From positions 186,001-250,000 of the forward strand of contig JACRBJ010000032.1 of assembly GCA_016234555.1 (NCBI GenBank): a stretch of DNA of 64,000 nucleotides. Reading direction: 5' to 3'. Shown piece by piece: positions 39,452 through 48,215 of this stretch. The notes under the pieces were generated by a model. It saw nothing but the letters and a program-made list of their open reading frames with translations, made no database searches and was not told where the DNA came from. The position numbers and the translations under genes were made by a program. The stretch comes from Chloroflexota bacterium. Its GTDB lineage: Bacteria > Chloroflexota > Anaerolineae > Anaerolineales > Villigracilaceae. Position 1 is the stretch's first letter. Each line of letters starts with the position of its first letter.

Positions 39452-40927
39452 TTACTTTTTAATTTTCATTCGTCGCATTACAGCCCCCAGACGTTTGATT
39501 CCTTCTTCAATGTCTTCCGCGGGTTGGGACGCGAAGTTGAGACGAATCCATTCTTTGCCGCTCACGCCGTCAGTGAAGAATAAGTTGCCAGGCGCAAACG
39601 CGACCCCTTCCTTGCAAGCCGCAGAGAGCAAGTTATCTGCTGACATGGATTCGGGAAGTTTCAACCAAATGAACAAGCCGCCTTTGGGCGCGTCGAAAGA
39701 GATGCTTGGAGGCAAGTGACGGTCGATGGCTTCGAGCATGGCATCACGTCGCTTGCGGAAGACCTGACAGGAGCGATGCAGGTAGGCTTGATAGCGTCCC
39801 ACAGTGACGTAAGCATCCAGCGCCCGTTGAATCAACGTGGAGGTTGCCAGGTCGCTGAGACGTTTGAAATTGAGCAGACTGTCATAGACGGGACCGTCCG
39901 CCACGATGAATCCAACACGAAGCCCGGGCATCAACATCTTGGAAAAAGTGCTGACGTAAATCACCTGTCCGCCGGGGTCAAGTGCTTTGAGCGAAGGCTG
40001 GGCGTGACCTTCGTAACGCAAGTCTCCAACAAAATCATCTTCGAGAATTGGGACGTTGTATCTGTCCGCGAGTACGATCAGTTGTCGGCGGCGGGCGCTG
40101 CTGAGACATGTCCCTGTCGGGTTGTGAAAATTCGGGATGGTGTAAATCAACTTGGGATGATATTGCTGGAGGAGCGTCTCCAACTTTTCTACTTGCATTC
40201 CCTGTCCATCCATCGGAATCCCAACGATTTGAAATCCCAATGTGCGGAAGAGATCGAGGGCCGAGGAGTACGTGGGATCTTCGACCAGAACGATGTCGTT
40301 TGGTTTGAGCAATACCTGTGCTGCCAGAAAAATCGCCTGCTGTGACCCAGCCGTGATGAGGATGTTTTCGGGATGTGCCTGCAAGCCTTGACTGGCGAGG
40401 ATGTGGGCAATGCCCTTGCGCAACGGAGCATAGCCGTTGCGCTCGCCATATTCCAGCGCGGCGATTTGGTCGCGGCGCATGACGCTTTGGATGATCTTGC
40501 GGAATTCTTCGGATGGAAACTGTCGAGCATCACTGACACCGCTGGCAAAACTGATCGGGTGCGGATGTCCCGCTGCGGCAAGCATGTCATCCACCACATC
40601 GGACTTGCGCAGAATGTGATTGGATTGAAGGCTTTGCTGCCAAAGCGGCAGGGCGGCATCGCTGTTTTTTGGAATTGGTGGAATAGGATTTTGCGGCAGG
40701 ACGTACGTACCACTTCCCATGCGCGAGAAGACCAGCCCATCTGCTTCCAACTCGGCGTAGGCGTTTTCAACAGTGGTTCGATTAACCCCCAGGTCGTGCG
40801 CAAGTTGACGACATGCAGGCAGACGCGTGTTGGCGGTCAGACTTCCCGAAAGAATCGCCTGACGCAGATATGTCCCAATCTGCTGGTAGAGGGGAATCTC
40901 GCTTTGTCGGTCAATCGGAATACGCAT
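39452..40927 (-). CDS. MocR/PdxR-type regulator (GntR helix-turn-helix fused to aminotransferase)
   Basis: This fusion of 491 residues has an N-terminal GntR winged helix (about 1-75; IPLYQQIGTYLRQAI, TRLPACRQLAHDLGVNRTTVENAY) and a fold-type I aminotransferase domain (about 110-480). The PLP site includes TFSKMLMPGLRVGFI, with the Schiff-base Lys, and ITAGSQQAIFLAAQVLL. It is divergent from a class III aminotransferase, pdxS and pdxT. PdxR-class MocR proteins sense PLP and activate pdxST, so this is very probably the local vitamin B6 regulator. Two ATTGGCTC direct repeats and one GCCAAT inverted copy in the intergenic region match the known PdxR operator design. Confidence 0.9.
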   Translation of the reverse strand: MRIPIDRQSEIPLYQQIGTYLRQAILSGSLTANTRLPACRQLAHDLGVNRTTVENAYAELEADGLVFSRMGSGTYVLPQNPIPPIPKNSDAALPLWQQSLQSNHILRKSDVVDDMLAAAGHPHPISFASGVSDARQFPSEEFRKIIQSVMRRDQIAALEYGERNGYAPLRKGIAHILASQGLQAHPENILITAGSQQAIFLAAQVLLKPNDIVLVEDPTYSSALDLFRTLGFQIVGIPMDGQGMQVEKLETLLQQYHPKLIYTIPNFHNPTGTCLSSARRRQLIVLADRYNVPILEDDFVGDLRYEGHAQPSLKALDPGGQVIYVSTFSKMLMPGLRVGFIVADGPVYDSLLNFKRLSDLATSTLIQRALDAYVTVGRYQAYLHRSCQVFRKRRDAMLEAIDRHLPPSISFDAPKGGLFIWLKLPESMSADNLLSAACKEGVAFAPGNLFFTDGVSGKEWIRLNFASQPAEDIEEGIKRLGAVMRRMKIKK

Positions 40928-40945
40928 GTTATGTCTCCAATCGGT

Positions 40946-41082
40946 ATTGGCTCGGTGAATATATCATCAACCTGCCCGAACGGACAGAGACAATTCACTT
41001 CAATCCCCACCAGTTGCCGAAATTGGATGGGTGTTTATTTCCATTTATTGGCTCTTAACATATGCCAATTTTGTTCTAGAAT
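40946..41082 (+). promoter_or_regulatory. Divergent control region of the PLP cluster
   Basis: ATTGGCTC occurs at 40946-40953 and 41047-41054, and the inverted GCCAAT at 41064-41069. The second direct copy ends where the -35 box TTAACA (41055-41060) begins, and the inverted copy lies in the 16-base spacer before TAGAAT (41077-41082). This is the layout expected of a PdxR activator or repressor site. Confidence 0.6.
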
Positions 41083-41103
41083 CACGGACGGAAAGGAGTA
41101 GCC

Positions 41104-42258
41104 GTGGAGTACATCTTGCAATGCCATGAAATTGTCAAAACAGATTTTGTTCGTGCGGAAAACTGTTTTCTTTACGATGCGGATGGCAGGCGTTATGTTG
41201 ATTTTGAATCGGGTATTTGGTGCACCGCTTTGGGACATAATCATCCGCGCATCTCGCAGGTGATTGAATCTCAACTCAAGCAGGTCATTCATCTGGGAAC
41301 CCGTTATCCAAATCAAATTGTCGAAGATGCGGCGAAGGCGGTGCTGGACGTTGTCGGGATGGAGGATGGAAAATGCACCTTCCTGATTTCGGGCAGTGAG
41401 GCAGTGGAGTTTGGCGTTCAGGTCATCCGTCGAATTACTGGCAAACCGCTCATGCTGACATTCAACAATTCCTTCCTCGGCTCCTATGGCTCGGCTGGGA
41501 CAAAGAAACCTGAGGAATGGTTTTTGCTCGATTGGCTCGCTTGCAAGGATGTGGAAGAATGCTTGAAGCAAATTCCCTTCGACAAAATCGGTGGGTTTGC
41601 CTTTGAGCCCGGCGGAAGCGGAATCAGCTTCGTTCAGTTTCCTCCTGCGCAACTCATCCACAGGATTGTGGAAGAGATTCACAAACGGGGAGGTTTGGTT
41701 CTCGTCAACGAAATTACTTCAGGGATGGGACGCACCGGCAAATGGTTTGGCTTCCAGCATTACGACATCCAGCCTGACATTGTTGCCATTGGCAAGGGAT
41801 TGGGGAATGGATACCCTGTCAGCGTGGCAGCGATGCGGCGGAAGGTGGCTGATCTGTTGGAGAAAGATGGATTCCGTTACATCCAATCCCATCAAAATGA
41901 CCCGTTGGGATGTGCGGTAGCCAAAGAAGTAATCTCCACTTTTCGTGAAGGTGACTGGGTTGAAAAGGGAAACGCCCTGGGTGGATTCTTCCTAAACGAG
42001 TTGAACCAGCTTGCGGCGAAGCATTCCATCATCAAGAACGCACGCGGACGCGGGATGTTGCTCGGACTGGAATTTCATCCCCATGAAAAAATCACGGCAA
42101 CATGGATGTACAATGCGCTGCTGGAGAAAGGTTTCCTTGTAGGGTATTATCCTGCTGGAAACTTGCTGAGGTTCGACCCGTCACTGACGATGGAAAAGGA
42201 AAACGTTGTGAGTCTGATCGAAAGCCTGGATGAAATTCTTTCAGGCGCGACTTTGTAA
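41104..42258 (+). CDS. Class III PLP-dependent aminotransferase, 384 aa
   Basis: This is a fold-type I, class III aminotransferase (aspartate aminotransferase family in the broad annotation sense; relatives include ornithine, GABA and diaminopelargonate enzymes). The signature is LVNEITSGMGRTGKWFGFQHY, followed by PDIVAIGKGLGNGYPVSVAAM, with the Schiff-base Lys at about 229. The PLP phosphate site is ISGSEAVEFGVQ. The initiation codon is GTG at 41104 with AAAGGAG upstream. It is the first gene after the PdxR-type promoter and is followed by pdxS at 53 bases, so its expression is tied to B6 supply. The substrate is unknown. Confidence 0.88.
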   Translation: MEYILQCHEIVKTDFVRAENCFLYDADGRRYVDFESGIWCTALGHNHPRISQVIESQLKQVIHLGTRYPNQIVEDAAKAVLDVVGMEDGKCTFLISGSEAVEFGVQVIRRITGKPLMLTFNNSFLGSYGSAGTKKPEEWFLLDWLACKDVEECLKQIPFDKIGGFAFEPGGSGISFVQFPPAQLIHRIVEEIHKRGGLVLVNEITSGMGRTGKWFGFQHYDIQPDIVAIGKGLGNGYPVSVAAMRRKVADLLEKDGFRYIQSHQNDPLGCAVAKEVISTFREGDWVEKGNALGGFFLNELNQLAAKHSIIKNARGRGMLLGLEFHPHEKITATWMYNALLEKGFLVGYYPAGNLLRFDPSLTMEKENVVSLIESLDEILSGATL

Positions 42259-42311
42259 ATCACCTGCGGAATGTCCGTATGGCAAAATTCAAAACAAATT
42301 AGGAGTGCAAA

Positions 42312-43199
42312 ATGGAATCAAAGACTGGTACCTGGACTGAGAAAAAAGGTTTGGCGCAAATGCTGAAAGGCGGCGTCATCATGGATGTGGTGAATGTCGA
42401 ACATGCAAAAATTGCCGAGGAAGCTGGCGCATGTGCTGTGATGGCGTTGGAGCGTGTTCCTGCTGATATCCGTGCGGATGGTGGCGTGGCACGCATGTCT
42501 GACCCTGAGATGATTCTAAAAATCATGGATGCGGTGACCATCCCCGTGATGGCGAAGTGCCGCATTGGACATTTCGTCGAGGCGCAGATTCTCGAAGCGA
42601 TTGGCATTGACTATATCGACGAGTCCGAAGTGCTGACCCCGGCGGATGAGGTCAACCACATTTTGAAGCATAACTTCAAAGTGCCCTTTGTTTGCGGATG
42701 CCGCAATTTGGGCGAAGCCCTGCGCCGCGTGGGCGAAGGCGCTGCGATGATCCGCACGAAGGGCGAGGCTGGCACCGGCGACGTGGTCGAAGCTGTCCGT
42801 CATGCCCGCACTGTGTTGGGCGACATCCGCCACCTGACCACGATGGCTGACGAGGAACTCATGCGCTACTCGAAGGAAATCGGTGCGCCCTACGAACTGG
42901 TCAAGGAGACCAAGGAACTTGGACGCATGCCTGTGGTCAACTTTGCGGCAGGCGGCGTGGCAACTCCCGCTGATGCGGCGTTGATGATGCAGCTCGGCGT
43001 GGACGGCGTCTTCGTCGGCTCAGGTATCTTCAAGAGCGGCGACCCAGCCAAACGTGCTGCGGCAATCGTCAAGGCGGTGACTCACTACAAGGACGCCGGT
43101 ATCCTCGCGGAAGTCAGCAAGAATCTTGGCGAGCCGATGGTTGGGCGCAATGTGTCGCAAATGCCCGAAGGCGAGAAGATCGCAGGACGGGGCTGGTAA
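42312..43199 (+). CDS. pdxS: Pyridoxal 5'-phosphate synthase, synthase subunit
   Basis: This subunit builds PLP from ribose 5-phosphate, glyceraldehyde 3-phosphate and ammonia supplied by PdxT. The 295-residue protein is a TIM barrel with very conserved segments: [19 protein letters not shown], with catalytic Asp and a Lys further on, [70 protein letters not shown] and [25 protein letters not shown] lies before the start. pdxT follows, separated by a 13-bp inverted repeat. This is the deoxyxylulose-independent route. Confidence 0.97.
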   Translation: MESKTGTWTEKKGLAQMLKGGVIMDVVNVEHAKIAEEAGACAVMALERVPADIRADGGVARMSDPEMILKIMDAVTIPVMAKCRIGHFVEAQILEAIGIDYIDESEVLTPADEVNHILKHNFKVPFVCGCRNLGEALRRVGEGAAMIRTKGEAGTGDVVEAVRHARTVLGDIRHLTTMADEELMRYSKEIGAPYELVKETKELGRMPVVNFAAGGVATPADAALMMQLGVDGVFVGSGIFKSGDPAKRAAAIVKAVTHYKDAGILAEVSKNLGEPMVGRNVSQMPEGEKIAGRGW

Positions 43200-43207
43200 A
43201 TTTGACC

Positions 43208-43255
43208 GTGGACGATGGACCCGTTGACCGTTCGTGGTTGCCGTCCATCGTCCAC
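43208..43255. repeat. Inverted repeat between pdxS and pdxT
   Basis: GTGGACGATGGAC (43208-43220) and GTCCATCGTCCAC (43243-43255) form a perfect 13-bp inverted repeat with a 22-base loop. It lies nine bases after the pdxS stop and resembles dispersed palindromic elements. It may tune the PdxS to PdxT ratio. Confidence 0.7.
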
Positions 43256-43272
43256 CGTCCATGGTCTGAATT

Positions 43273-43851
43273 ATGAAAATCGGCGTCCTCGCCCTGCAGG
43301 GCGATTTTTCTGAACATATTTCCATGCTGAAAAAAGTCGGTGTGAAGGCGGTTGAAGTCCGTTTGCCAAAACATCTTGATGGGCTGGGCGGACTGATCAT
43401 CCCCGGCGGCGAATCCACCACAATTGGCAAACTCGCCGTCGCGTATGATTTGATGGAACCGCTGCGCCAATTTGGCAAGTCCTATGCTATTTGGGGTACC
43501 TGTGCGGGCGCAATCTTCCTCTCGAGAGATGCGAAGTCTGACCAGCCCCTGCTTGGGCTGATGGACATCACCGTCCAGCGCAATGCCTTTGGAAGGCAGG
43601 TGGATTCCTTCGAGACCGATCTCGATATCGAAGAGTTGAAGAAAGCATCCGGCACAGACCATCCCTACCACGCAGTTTTCATCCGCGCACCGATCATTGA
43701 ATCGGTTCATGGGCAGGCGAAGGTGCTTTCCGCGCTCGACGACGGGCGGATTGTCGCCGCGCTCGAAGGGCATTTGCTTGCCACCTCGTTCCACCCTGAG
43801 TTGACAGACGATACAAGATTCCATCAGTATTTTGTTTCATTGGCGGGGTAA
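43273..43851 (+). CDS. pdxT: Pyridoxal 5'-phosphate synthase, glutaminase subunit
   Basis: This class I glutamine amidotransferase of 192 residues hydrolyses glutamine and channels ammonia to PdxS. The signature elements are MKIGVLALQGDFSEHISML, LIIPGGESTTI, the nucleophile Cys in IWGTCAGAIFLS, and the catalytic His/Glu pair in LATSFHPEL. It follows pdxS directly and ends at a hairpin terminator. It has no unusual features. Confidence 0.97.
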   Translation: MKIGVLALQGDFSEHISMLKKVGVKAVEVRLPKHLDGLGGLIIPGGESTTIGKLAVAYDLMEPLRQFGKSYAIWGTCAGAIFLSRDAKSDQPLLGLMDITVQRNAFGRQVDSFETDLDIEELKKASGTDHPYHAVFIRAPIIESVHGQAKVLSALDDGRIVAALEGHLLATSFHPELTDDTRFHQYFVSLAG

Positions 43852-43857
43852 AATTGA

Positions 43858-43888
43858 GACCCTAAGGGTATTCTCAACCTTTAGGGTC
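43858..43888 (+). terminator. Terminator of pdxT
   Basis: A 12-bp stem with one wobble (43858-43869 with 43877-43888) has a seven-base loop and is followed by TTTT. It lies seven bases after the pdxT stop and ends only nine bases before the next start codon. Confidence 0.82.
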
Positions 43889-43897
43889 TTTTCAACC

Positions 43898-44818
43898 ATG
43901 ACAATCCGTCCGCTTGACCTGTTGGATATTCCCATTATCACGCGCTATCGCAACGATGTGTTGACTCTCGATAGCGCGCGTGCGCTCACGCGTGGGCATC
44001 CGCTTGGGGCGATGGGGTTGCTGGCGTACATCAACCCGGCGCGGCATTTGTATGCGGCGATTGCAAACGATAGCAAATCCCCATTGCTGGGCGGAGTCAC
44101 CCACACGAGCGGTGAGCCTTTTGCCAAATTGTTGTACCTTGCACCAACCTCACGGTTGGACGATCCCCAACTGCCGGCATTGATCGAACACCTTGCCGCG
44201 CAGGCGGGGGAATGGAATGCGTTCCACGTGACGGCTGAAGTGGATGAGACAAGCGACGTTTTTCCCGCGCTGCGTATGGCGGGTTTCTCTGTCTATGCCT
44301 GGCAAAGGCTGTGGGATGTGACCAGCATCGGGAAAACTGGATCAGGCTTGGGCGGAGGATGGAGACGGGCGCAGTCTGTCGATCTTCATGCGGTGCAGAG
44401 TCTGCATTACCAAATCGTGCCGCCGCTTCTTCATCCCATTGAACCTGCGCCGCGTCGCGCGACTGGTCTTATTCATGCGGAAAACCTGAAAGGCTATGCA
44501 AGTGTCACTGCCGGCATATATGGCATTGTGTTGACTCCCCTCATTCACCCCGATGAAAATAATGTCAGCGAGAGAATCGTTGCGCTCGTCTCAAGTCTGG
44601 CGGACCGTGGCGGGCGAAGGGTATACTTGAATGTGCGCTCGTACCAGACATGGCTCGAACCCGTCCTGGAGGATCTCGGCGCGAGCGCCCTGCCGCGCCA
44701 GGCGGTGATGGTGAAGCACCTTGCAAGGCTGATACAGGAAGGACAGCCGGCGCGCGCGGTTCCAGCGAACGTCAATGTACAGCCTTCACGCATCAGTAGA
44801 ATGGACACACATGAGTAG
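43898..44818 (+). CDS. GNAT-like protein, about 306 aa
   Basis: This is a predicted acetyltransferase-like protein whose N-terminus, MTIRPLDLLDIPIITRYR, reads as a GNAT domain. A central region (HLYAAIANDSKSPLLGGVTHTSG) resembles the substrate strand pair. The C-terminal part contains a weaker second GNAT-like unit, ending with YLNVRSYQTWLEPVLEDLG. The start at 43898 is nine bases after the pdxT terminator, with no recognisable ribosome-binding site. A longer reading from 43832 overlaps pdxT and is rejected. The last codons overlap the next gene's start (ATGAGTAG), so these genes are coupled. Confidence 0.7.
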   Translation: MTIRPLDLLDIPIITRYRNDVLTLDSARALTRGHPLGAMGLLAYINPARHLYAAIANDSKSPLLGGVTHTSGEPFAKLLYLAPTSRLDDPQLPALIEHLAAQAGEWNAFHVTAEVDETSDVFPALRMAGFSVYAWQRLWDVTSIGKTGSGLGGGWRRAQSVDLHAVQSLHYQIVPPLLHPIEPAPRRATGLIHAENLKGYASVTAGIYGIVLTPLIHPDENNVSERIVALVSSLADRGGRRVYLNVRSYQTWLEPVLEDLGASALPRQAVMVKHLARLIQEGQPARAVPANVNVQPSRISRMDTHE

Positions 44819-45131
44819 ATGGTTTGCATATGATGACGGCCGCAGTGTTGGCACTGTGAGCGCGGAAGGGGGGATCGTTCTGCGCGATGAAGAGCATGAA
44901 GCGGGCGCACGCCTGACGCTCAAGCACGGCGCCAATTATATTTCCGTCTCCTGCAGCGTTTACGGCTGGATGGATCATACGCGTTTTTTCGGTTCGATGA
45001 CCGAGGCGCAGCGCGAGTTCCTGTTGATGAAACCCCCGCTGGCGAACATGGTCGAAAACATTCTGTCGGAAGGCAGGAACGACCTCAAGATGTGGGAGGC
45101 GATTGCGGATTTTGTAAGGCGGTTTCCATAA
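44811..45131 (+). CDS. Conserved hypothetical protein, 106 aa
   Basis: I do not recognise this protein. It is soluble. The start MSRWFAYDDGRSVGTVSAEGG is followed by a strand-rich part with basic residues and then a helical tail (FLLMKPPLANMVENILSEG). The ATG at 44811 overlaps the stop of the GNAT-like gene, and the HAD gene starts one base after its stop, so it is the middle of a tight coupled run. The GTVSAEGGIVLRDEE segment may be a conserved ligand site, but no family is assigned. Confidence 0.72.
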   Translation: MSRWFAYDDGRSVGTVSAEGGIVLRDEEHEAGARLTLKHGANYISVSCSVYGWMDHTRFFGSMTEAQREFLLMKPPLANMVENILSEGRNDLKMWEAIADFVRRFP

Positions 45132-45132
45132 A

Positions 45133-45804
45133 ATGTTGAAGGCTTTGATTTTCGATTTCGACGGGCTGATCCTCGACACCGAGACACCCGAAATATTGGT
45201 TTGGCAGTCGATTTACCGCGAGCATGGATTCGAACTTCCCGTCGAGGAGTGGGCGAAGACGGTTGGCGGATACGGCATCTCGACCTTCGACGCGGCGACC
45301 CACCTTTCCGCCATTTCGCAGGGACGGCTGGATTCTGCTTCGACGCGGACCCGTCACCAAAGGGAGTCTGCAAAGATTGTCCACGCCAGCCCGGTTTTGC
45401 CCGGCGTATTGGATTTGCTTGAACAGGCAAAAAAGGAAGGGGTGAAAAACTCGATTGGCTCCAGTTCCCCGCATTCATGGGTGGATGGGCACTTGAAACG
45501 GCTTGAACTCTTCGAGTATTTCGACCACATCATTTGCCAGGACGACGTGTCCGCCGGCAGAACAAAGCCCCACCCGGATATTTTTCTCAAAGCGCTCAAC
45601 CAGTTGAACGTCCGACCCGAAGAGGCGGTGGTCTTTGAGGATTCTGTCAACGGGGTGACAGCCGCCCGCCGCGCCGGGATTTTCGTCGTCGGCGTGCCAA
45701 ACCCGTTGACGGCGCAAATGGGCACGCGGGGCGACATCACGGTCTCGTCGCTGGATCAACTCTCGCTTCGTGACCTGAATGAACACTTGAAAAAGAGGCG
45801 ATAA
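45133..45804 (+). CDS. HAD-superfamily phosphatase or phosphoglucomutase-like hydrolase
   Basis: This is a 223-residue HAD hydrolase of subfamily I with an alpha-helical cap. The nucleophile motif is LIFDFDGLILDTE (Asp in DFDG), motif II is SIGSSSPH, with the Ser/Thr position, the motif III region is TKPHPDIFLKAL, and motif IV is VVFEDSVNGVTAA. This is the beta-phosphoglucomutase-like pattern; sugar-phosphate phosphatases share it. It lies one base after the hypothetical gene, and its stop overlaps the start of the next gene (TAATG), so translation is coupled. The substrate is unknown. Confidence 0.9.
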   Translation: MLKALIFDFDGLILDTETPEILVWQSIYREHGFELPVEEWAKTVGGYGISTFDAATHLSAISQGRLDSASTRTRHQRESAKIVHASPVLPGVLDLLEQAKKEGVKNSIGSSSPHSWVDGHLKRLELFEYFDHIICQDDVSAGRTKPHPDIFLKALNQLNVRPEEAVVFEDSVNGVTAARRAGIFVVGVPNPLTAQMGTRGDITVSSLDQLSLRDLNEHLKKRR

Positions 45805-47021
45805 TGTCTCGCAAAAAAATCCTGCCCGCCAGCGTAATCTTGCTCGCGCTGGCGGGCATCTTCTTTTTTAGACAAAGGGAAAATCCGCCCGAAGCCCAGC
45901 CTGTGGTGATGGTTTCCTCCACGCAAATCCCATCTCCCGCCCGGTTGCCAAAAACCTTTCCAATCCCAAACGGCGATTTGAAAGACTCCGTCATCGCCGC
46001 CGGCGATTACCTTATCCGCCAGCAATTACCCAACGGCGAGCTTTCCTATCAGGTGGATTTCATGAGCGGCGAGCGGGCGTACTCTCCTTCGCATGTCCGC
46101 CTGATGGCTGGGACGGGAGCGCTCTTCACCGTTTGCCGCGTCTCTGCAGATTTGGAATACTGCCGCGCCGGCGACCTTGCCCTCGACCATTATCTCGAAG
46201 CGCTGGTGACTGACCCCGACCGCTTCCGTGGGACTTGTCTCTTTGCCGAGGGAATTTGTCCGCTGGGTGGCACGGCGCTGACGGTGGATACCATCTACAA
46301 GCGCTGGCAGGCTACGGGCGATTTCTTTCTGCAAGAGCGGAACCTGCTCGATACGTCGGTCGAGTTGGGATATTTCATCCTCGCCATGCGCAAACCCGAC
46401 GGCGGATTCTATTATGCCCTCGACCCGCATTTCAACGCTTCGGCGGACTCCGATTTCTATGTGACCCATGCCGCCAGCCAGAGCCTGCTCGCGCTTCTTG
46501 ACCTATATGAGATGACGGGCAATGAATTCTGGCTGGAGCAGGCGCGCGAAGTAAACGCCTACCTGATTTCCCAGCCGGTGACGGAGGATCACTGGCACGC
46601 CTACGCGTTCAGCAAACTCGCGCAGGTGGATTCCCTGTCCACGGCGGATCAAGCCTACGCGGAGCAGATCGCGCAGACCATCATCGCCGGGGAAGTCCGT
46701 TCGTTGAATCCCAAAAACACATCCATTTCCAGCGCCACAAAACTGGAGGGACTCGCGGCGCTGGCTCAGGCCTTCCATCTTTCGAATGCGGAAGCCGAAT
46801 GGCTCGATCCTGAAATCCGCGCCTTTGTCACCTTTGTCCGCGCGCGGCAAATCCCCGACAACGATTGCAACTGGACGCTGCCGAAGGAGACGGTTGCCGA
46901 GTTCGACGGCGGCATTTTCAGCGGCTGCGACGAGCCATCCATCCGCATCGACGGTTTGCAAAATTGGATAAACGGGGTGACTGCATATTTGGAATATCGG
47001 AGTATGATTAAGGTGAAGTAG
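45804..47021 (+). CDS. Membrane-anchored alpha/alpha-toroid protein, 405 aa
   Basis: This exported protein has an N-terminal anchor (ILPASVILLALAGIFFF) and a short linker. A helical-repeat domain (about 60-400) follows in which aromatic and Gly residues recur, for example GDYLIRQQLPNGELSYQVDF, KPDGGFYYALDP and SATKLEGLAALAQAF. This resembles the six-hairpin or D-glucuronyl C5-epimerase/terpenoid-toroid type of fold seen in glycosidases and lyases. Cys in FAEGICPLGG and IPDNDCNWTLP and GIFSGCDEP may pair outside the cell. Its start overlaps the HAD stop. A polysaccharide-modifying role is possible. The 3' end coincides with a 25-bp direct repeat. Confidence 0.7.
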   Translation: MSRKKILPASVILLALAGIFFFRQRENPPEAQPVVMVSSTQIPSPARLPKTFPIPNGDLKDSVIAAGDYLIRQQLPNGELSYQVDFMSGERAYSPSHVRLMAGTGALFTVCRVSADLEYCRAGDLALDHYLEALVTDPDRFRGTCLFAEGICPLGGTALTVDTIYKRWQATGDFFLQERNLLDTSVELGYFILAMRKPDGGFYYALDPHFNASADSDFYVTHAASQSLLALLDLYEMTGNEFWLEQAREVNAYLISQPVTEDHWHAYAFSKLAQVDSLSTADQAYAEQIAQTIIAGEVRSLNPKNTSISSATKLEGLAALAQAFHLSNAEAEWLDPEIRAFVTFVRARQIPDNDCNWTLPKETVAEFDGGIFSGCDEPSIRIDGLQNWINGVTAYLEYRSMIKVK

Positions 47022-47105
47022 TTTCATAATGCTCCCGCCGCAGTCCCCAGCGGCCGGGACGTCGCCGAGAGTGGGTTATCGTATGATTATGGTGAAGTGG
47101 TTTCA
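47002..47105. repeat. 25-bp direct repeats flanking a GC-rich segment
   Basis: Copies at 47002-47026 and 47081-47105 match at 23 of 25 bases. The first encodes the last residues and stop of the alpha/alpha-toroid protein. The 54 bases between are GC-rich and contain a GTCCC...GGGAC inverted repeat. This looks like an insertion with duplicated flank. Confidence 0.6.
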
Positions 47106-47150
47106 ACGGCTTGAACTCCAGGCTGTCTTATTGATAAAAAGGAGATTAAC

Positions 47151-48164
47151 ATGAGTATCGGAAAAATAAAATGGCAGTCCATTGTTTCAAAATATGCTTT
47201 TCCTGAAACGTGGCGCAGTTTGTGGCAGGTGTTCAATTCAGTCATTCCCTTTTTTGTGCTTTGGTATCTTGCCTACCGCAGCCTTGAAATTGGGTACTGG
47301 TTGACTCTCCTGCTTACCATCCCCGCGGCGGGATTCATGGTGCGGATGTTCATCATTGTCCATGATTGCACGCACGGCTCGTTTTTCAAGACTCCGCTCG
47401 CCAACAACCGTCTGGGACTGCTTCTGGGGGTGGCGGTCTGGACTCCGTACTATGCTTGGAAACATTCCCACGCCATTCACCACGCCACCGCCGGCGACCT
47501 TGACCGCCGTGGCACGGGCGATGTCTACACCATGACGGTGGAGGAATACCTCGCCGCGCCCTGGTACAAAAAAATTGGTTATCGTATCATGCGAAACCCA
47601 TTGATCCTGTTTACCATTGGCGCGTCAATTGTCTTTGTGTTCGCCCACCGCTTTTGGGATAAAAGCGCGGGCAAACGCGAGAAGAACAGCGTCATCTGGA
47701 CGAACATTGCCCTGCTGGGATTCGTCGGCTGGACGATCTATCACATTGGCTGGCAGGCTTATTTGCTGGTTGAAATTCCCATTCTGCTCATGGCTTGCGG
47801 TGCAGGTGTTTGGCTCTTCTATGTGCAGCACAATTTCGAGCCGACTTATTGGGAGCGCCACCAGAATTGGGAGTTCTTCAAGGCAGGCATGGATGGCAGT
47901 TCATTCTACAAACTCCCCAAAGTCCTGCAATGGTTCACCGGCAATATTGGTTTTCATCATATCCACCATCTCAGCCCAAAGATTCCCAATTACAAACTGG
48001 AGGAGTGTCACAATGAAAACCCGATCTTGCAAGTCCAGCCGCTTACGCTTCGGGACAGTTTGAAGTCGCTCTACTTCCGCCTGTGGGATGAGAAGGAAAA
48101 GATGCTCGTGGGGTGGAATGCGATCAAGAAATATAAGATGAAGATGCAGATGAATAAGATGTAA
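47151..48164 (+). CDS. Fatty acid desaturase, 337 aa
   Basis: This is an integral-membrane diiron desaturase that uses electrons to insert a double bond into acyl chains. Three histidine boxes are visible: HDCTHGSFF (about 70), HSHAIHHATAGDL (about 104) and HIHHLSPKIPNYKLEECH (about 274). About four membrane segments precede and separate the boxes. The start follows AAAGGAGA. The order of boxes fits the omega-3/omega-6 (FADS-type) desaturase family. It has its own bidirectional terminator. Specificity cannot be read from sequence. Confidence 0.92.
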   Translation: MSIGKIKWQSIVSKYAFPETWRSLWQVFNSVIPFFVLWYLAYRSLEIGYWLTLLLTIPAAGFMVRMFIIVHDCTHGSFFKTPLANNRLGLLLGVAVWTPYYAWKHSHAIHHATAGDLDRRGTGDVYTMTVEEYLAAPWYKKIGYRIMRNPLILFTIGASIVFVFAHRFWDKSAGKREKNSVIWTNIALLGFVGWTIYHIGWQAYLLVEIPILLMACGAGVWLFYVQHNFEPTYWERHQNWEFFKAGMDGSSFYKLPKVLQWFTGNIGFHHIHHLSPKIPNYKLEECHNENPILQVQPLTLRDSLKSLYFRLWDEKEKMLVGWNAIKKYKMKMQMNKM

Positions 48165-48204
48165 ATACAAAAGGGACTGGCTGAAACGCCAGTCCCTTTT
48201 GTAT
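48165..48204. terminator. Strong terminator after the desaturase gene
   Basis: A perfect 17-bp stem (48165-48181 with 48188-48204) with loop TGAAAC has AAAA and TTTT within the arms. It starts at the last base of the stop codon region and could act on both strands. Confidence 0.88.
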
Positions 48205-48215
48205 TCGTAAACCCA

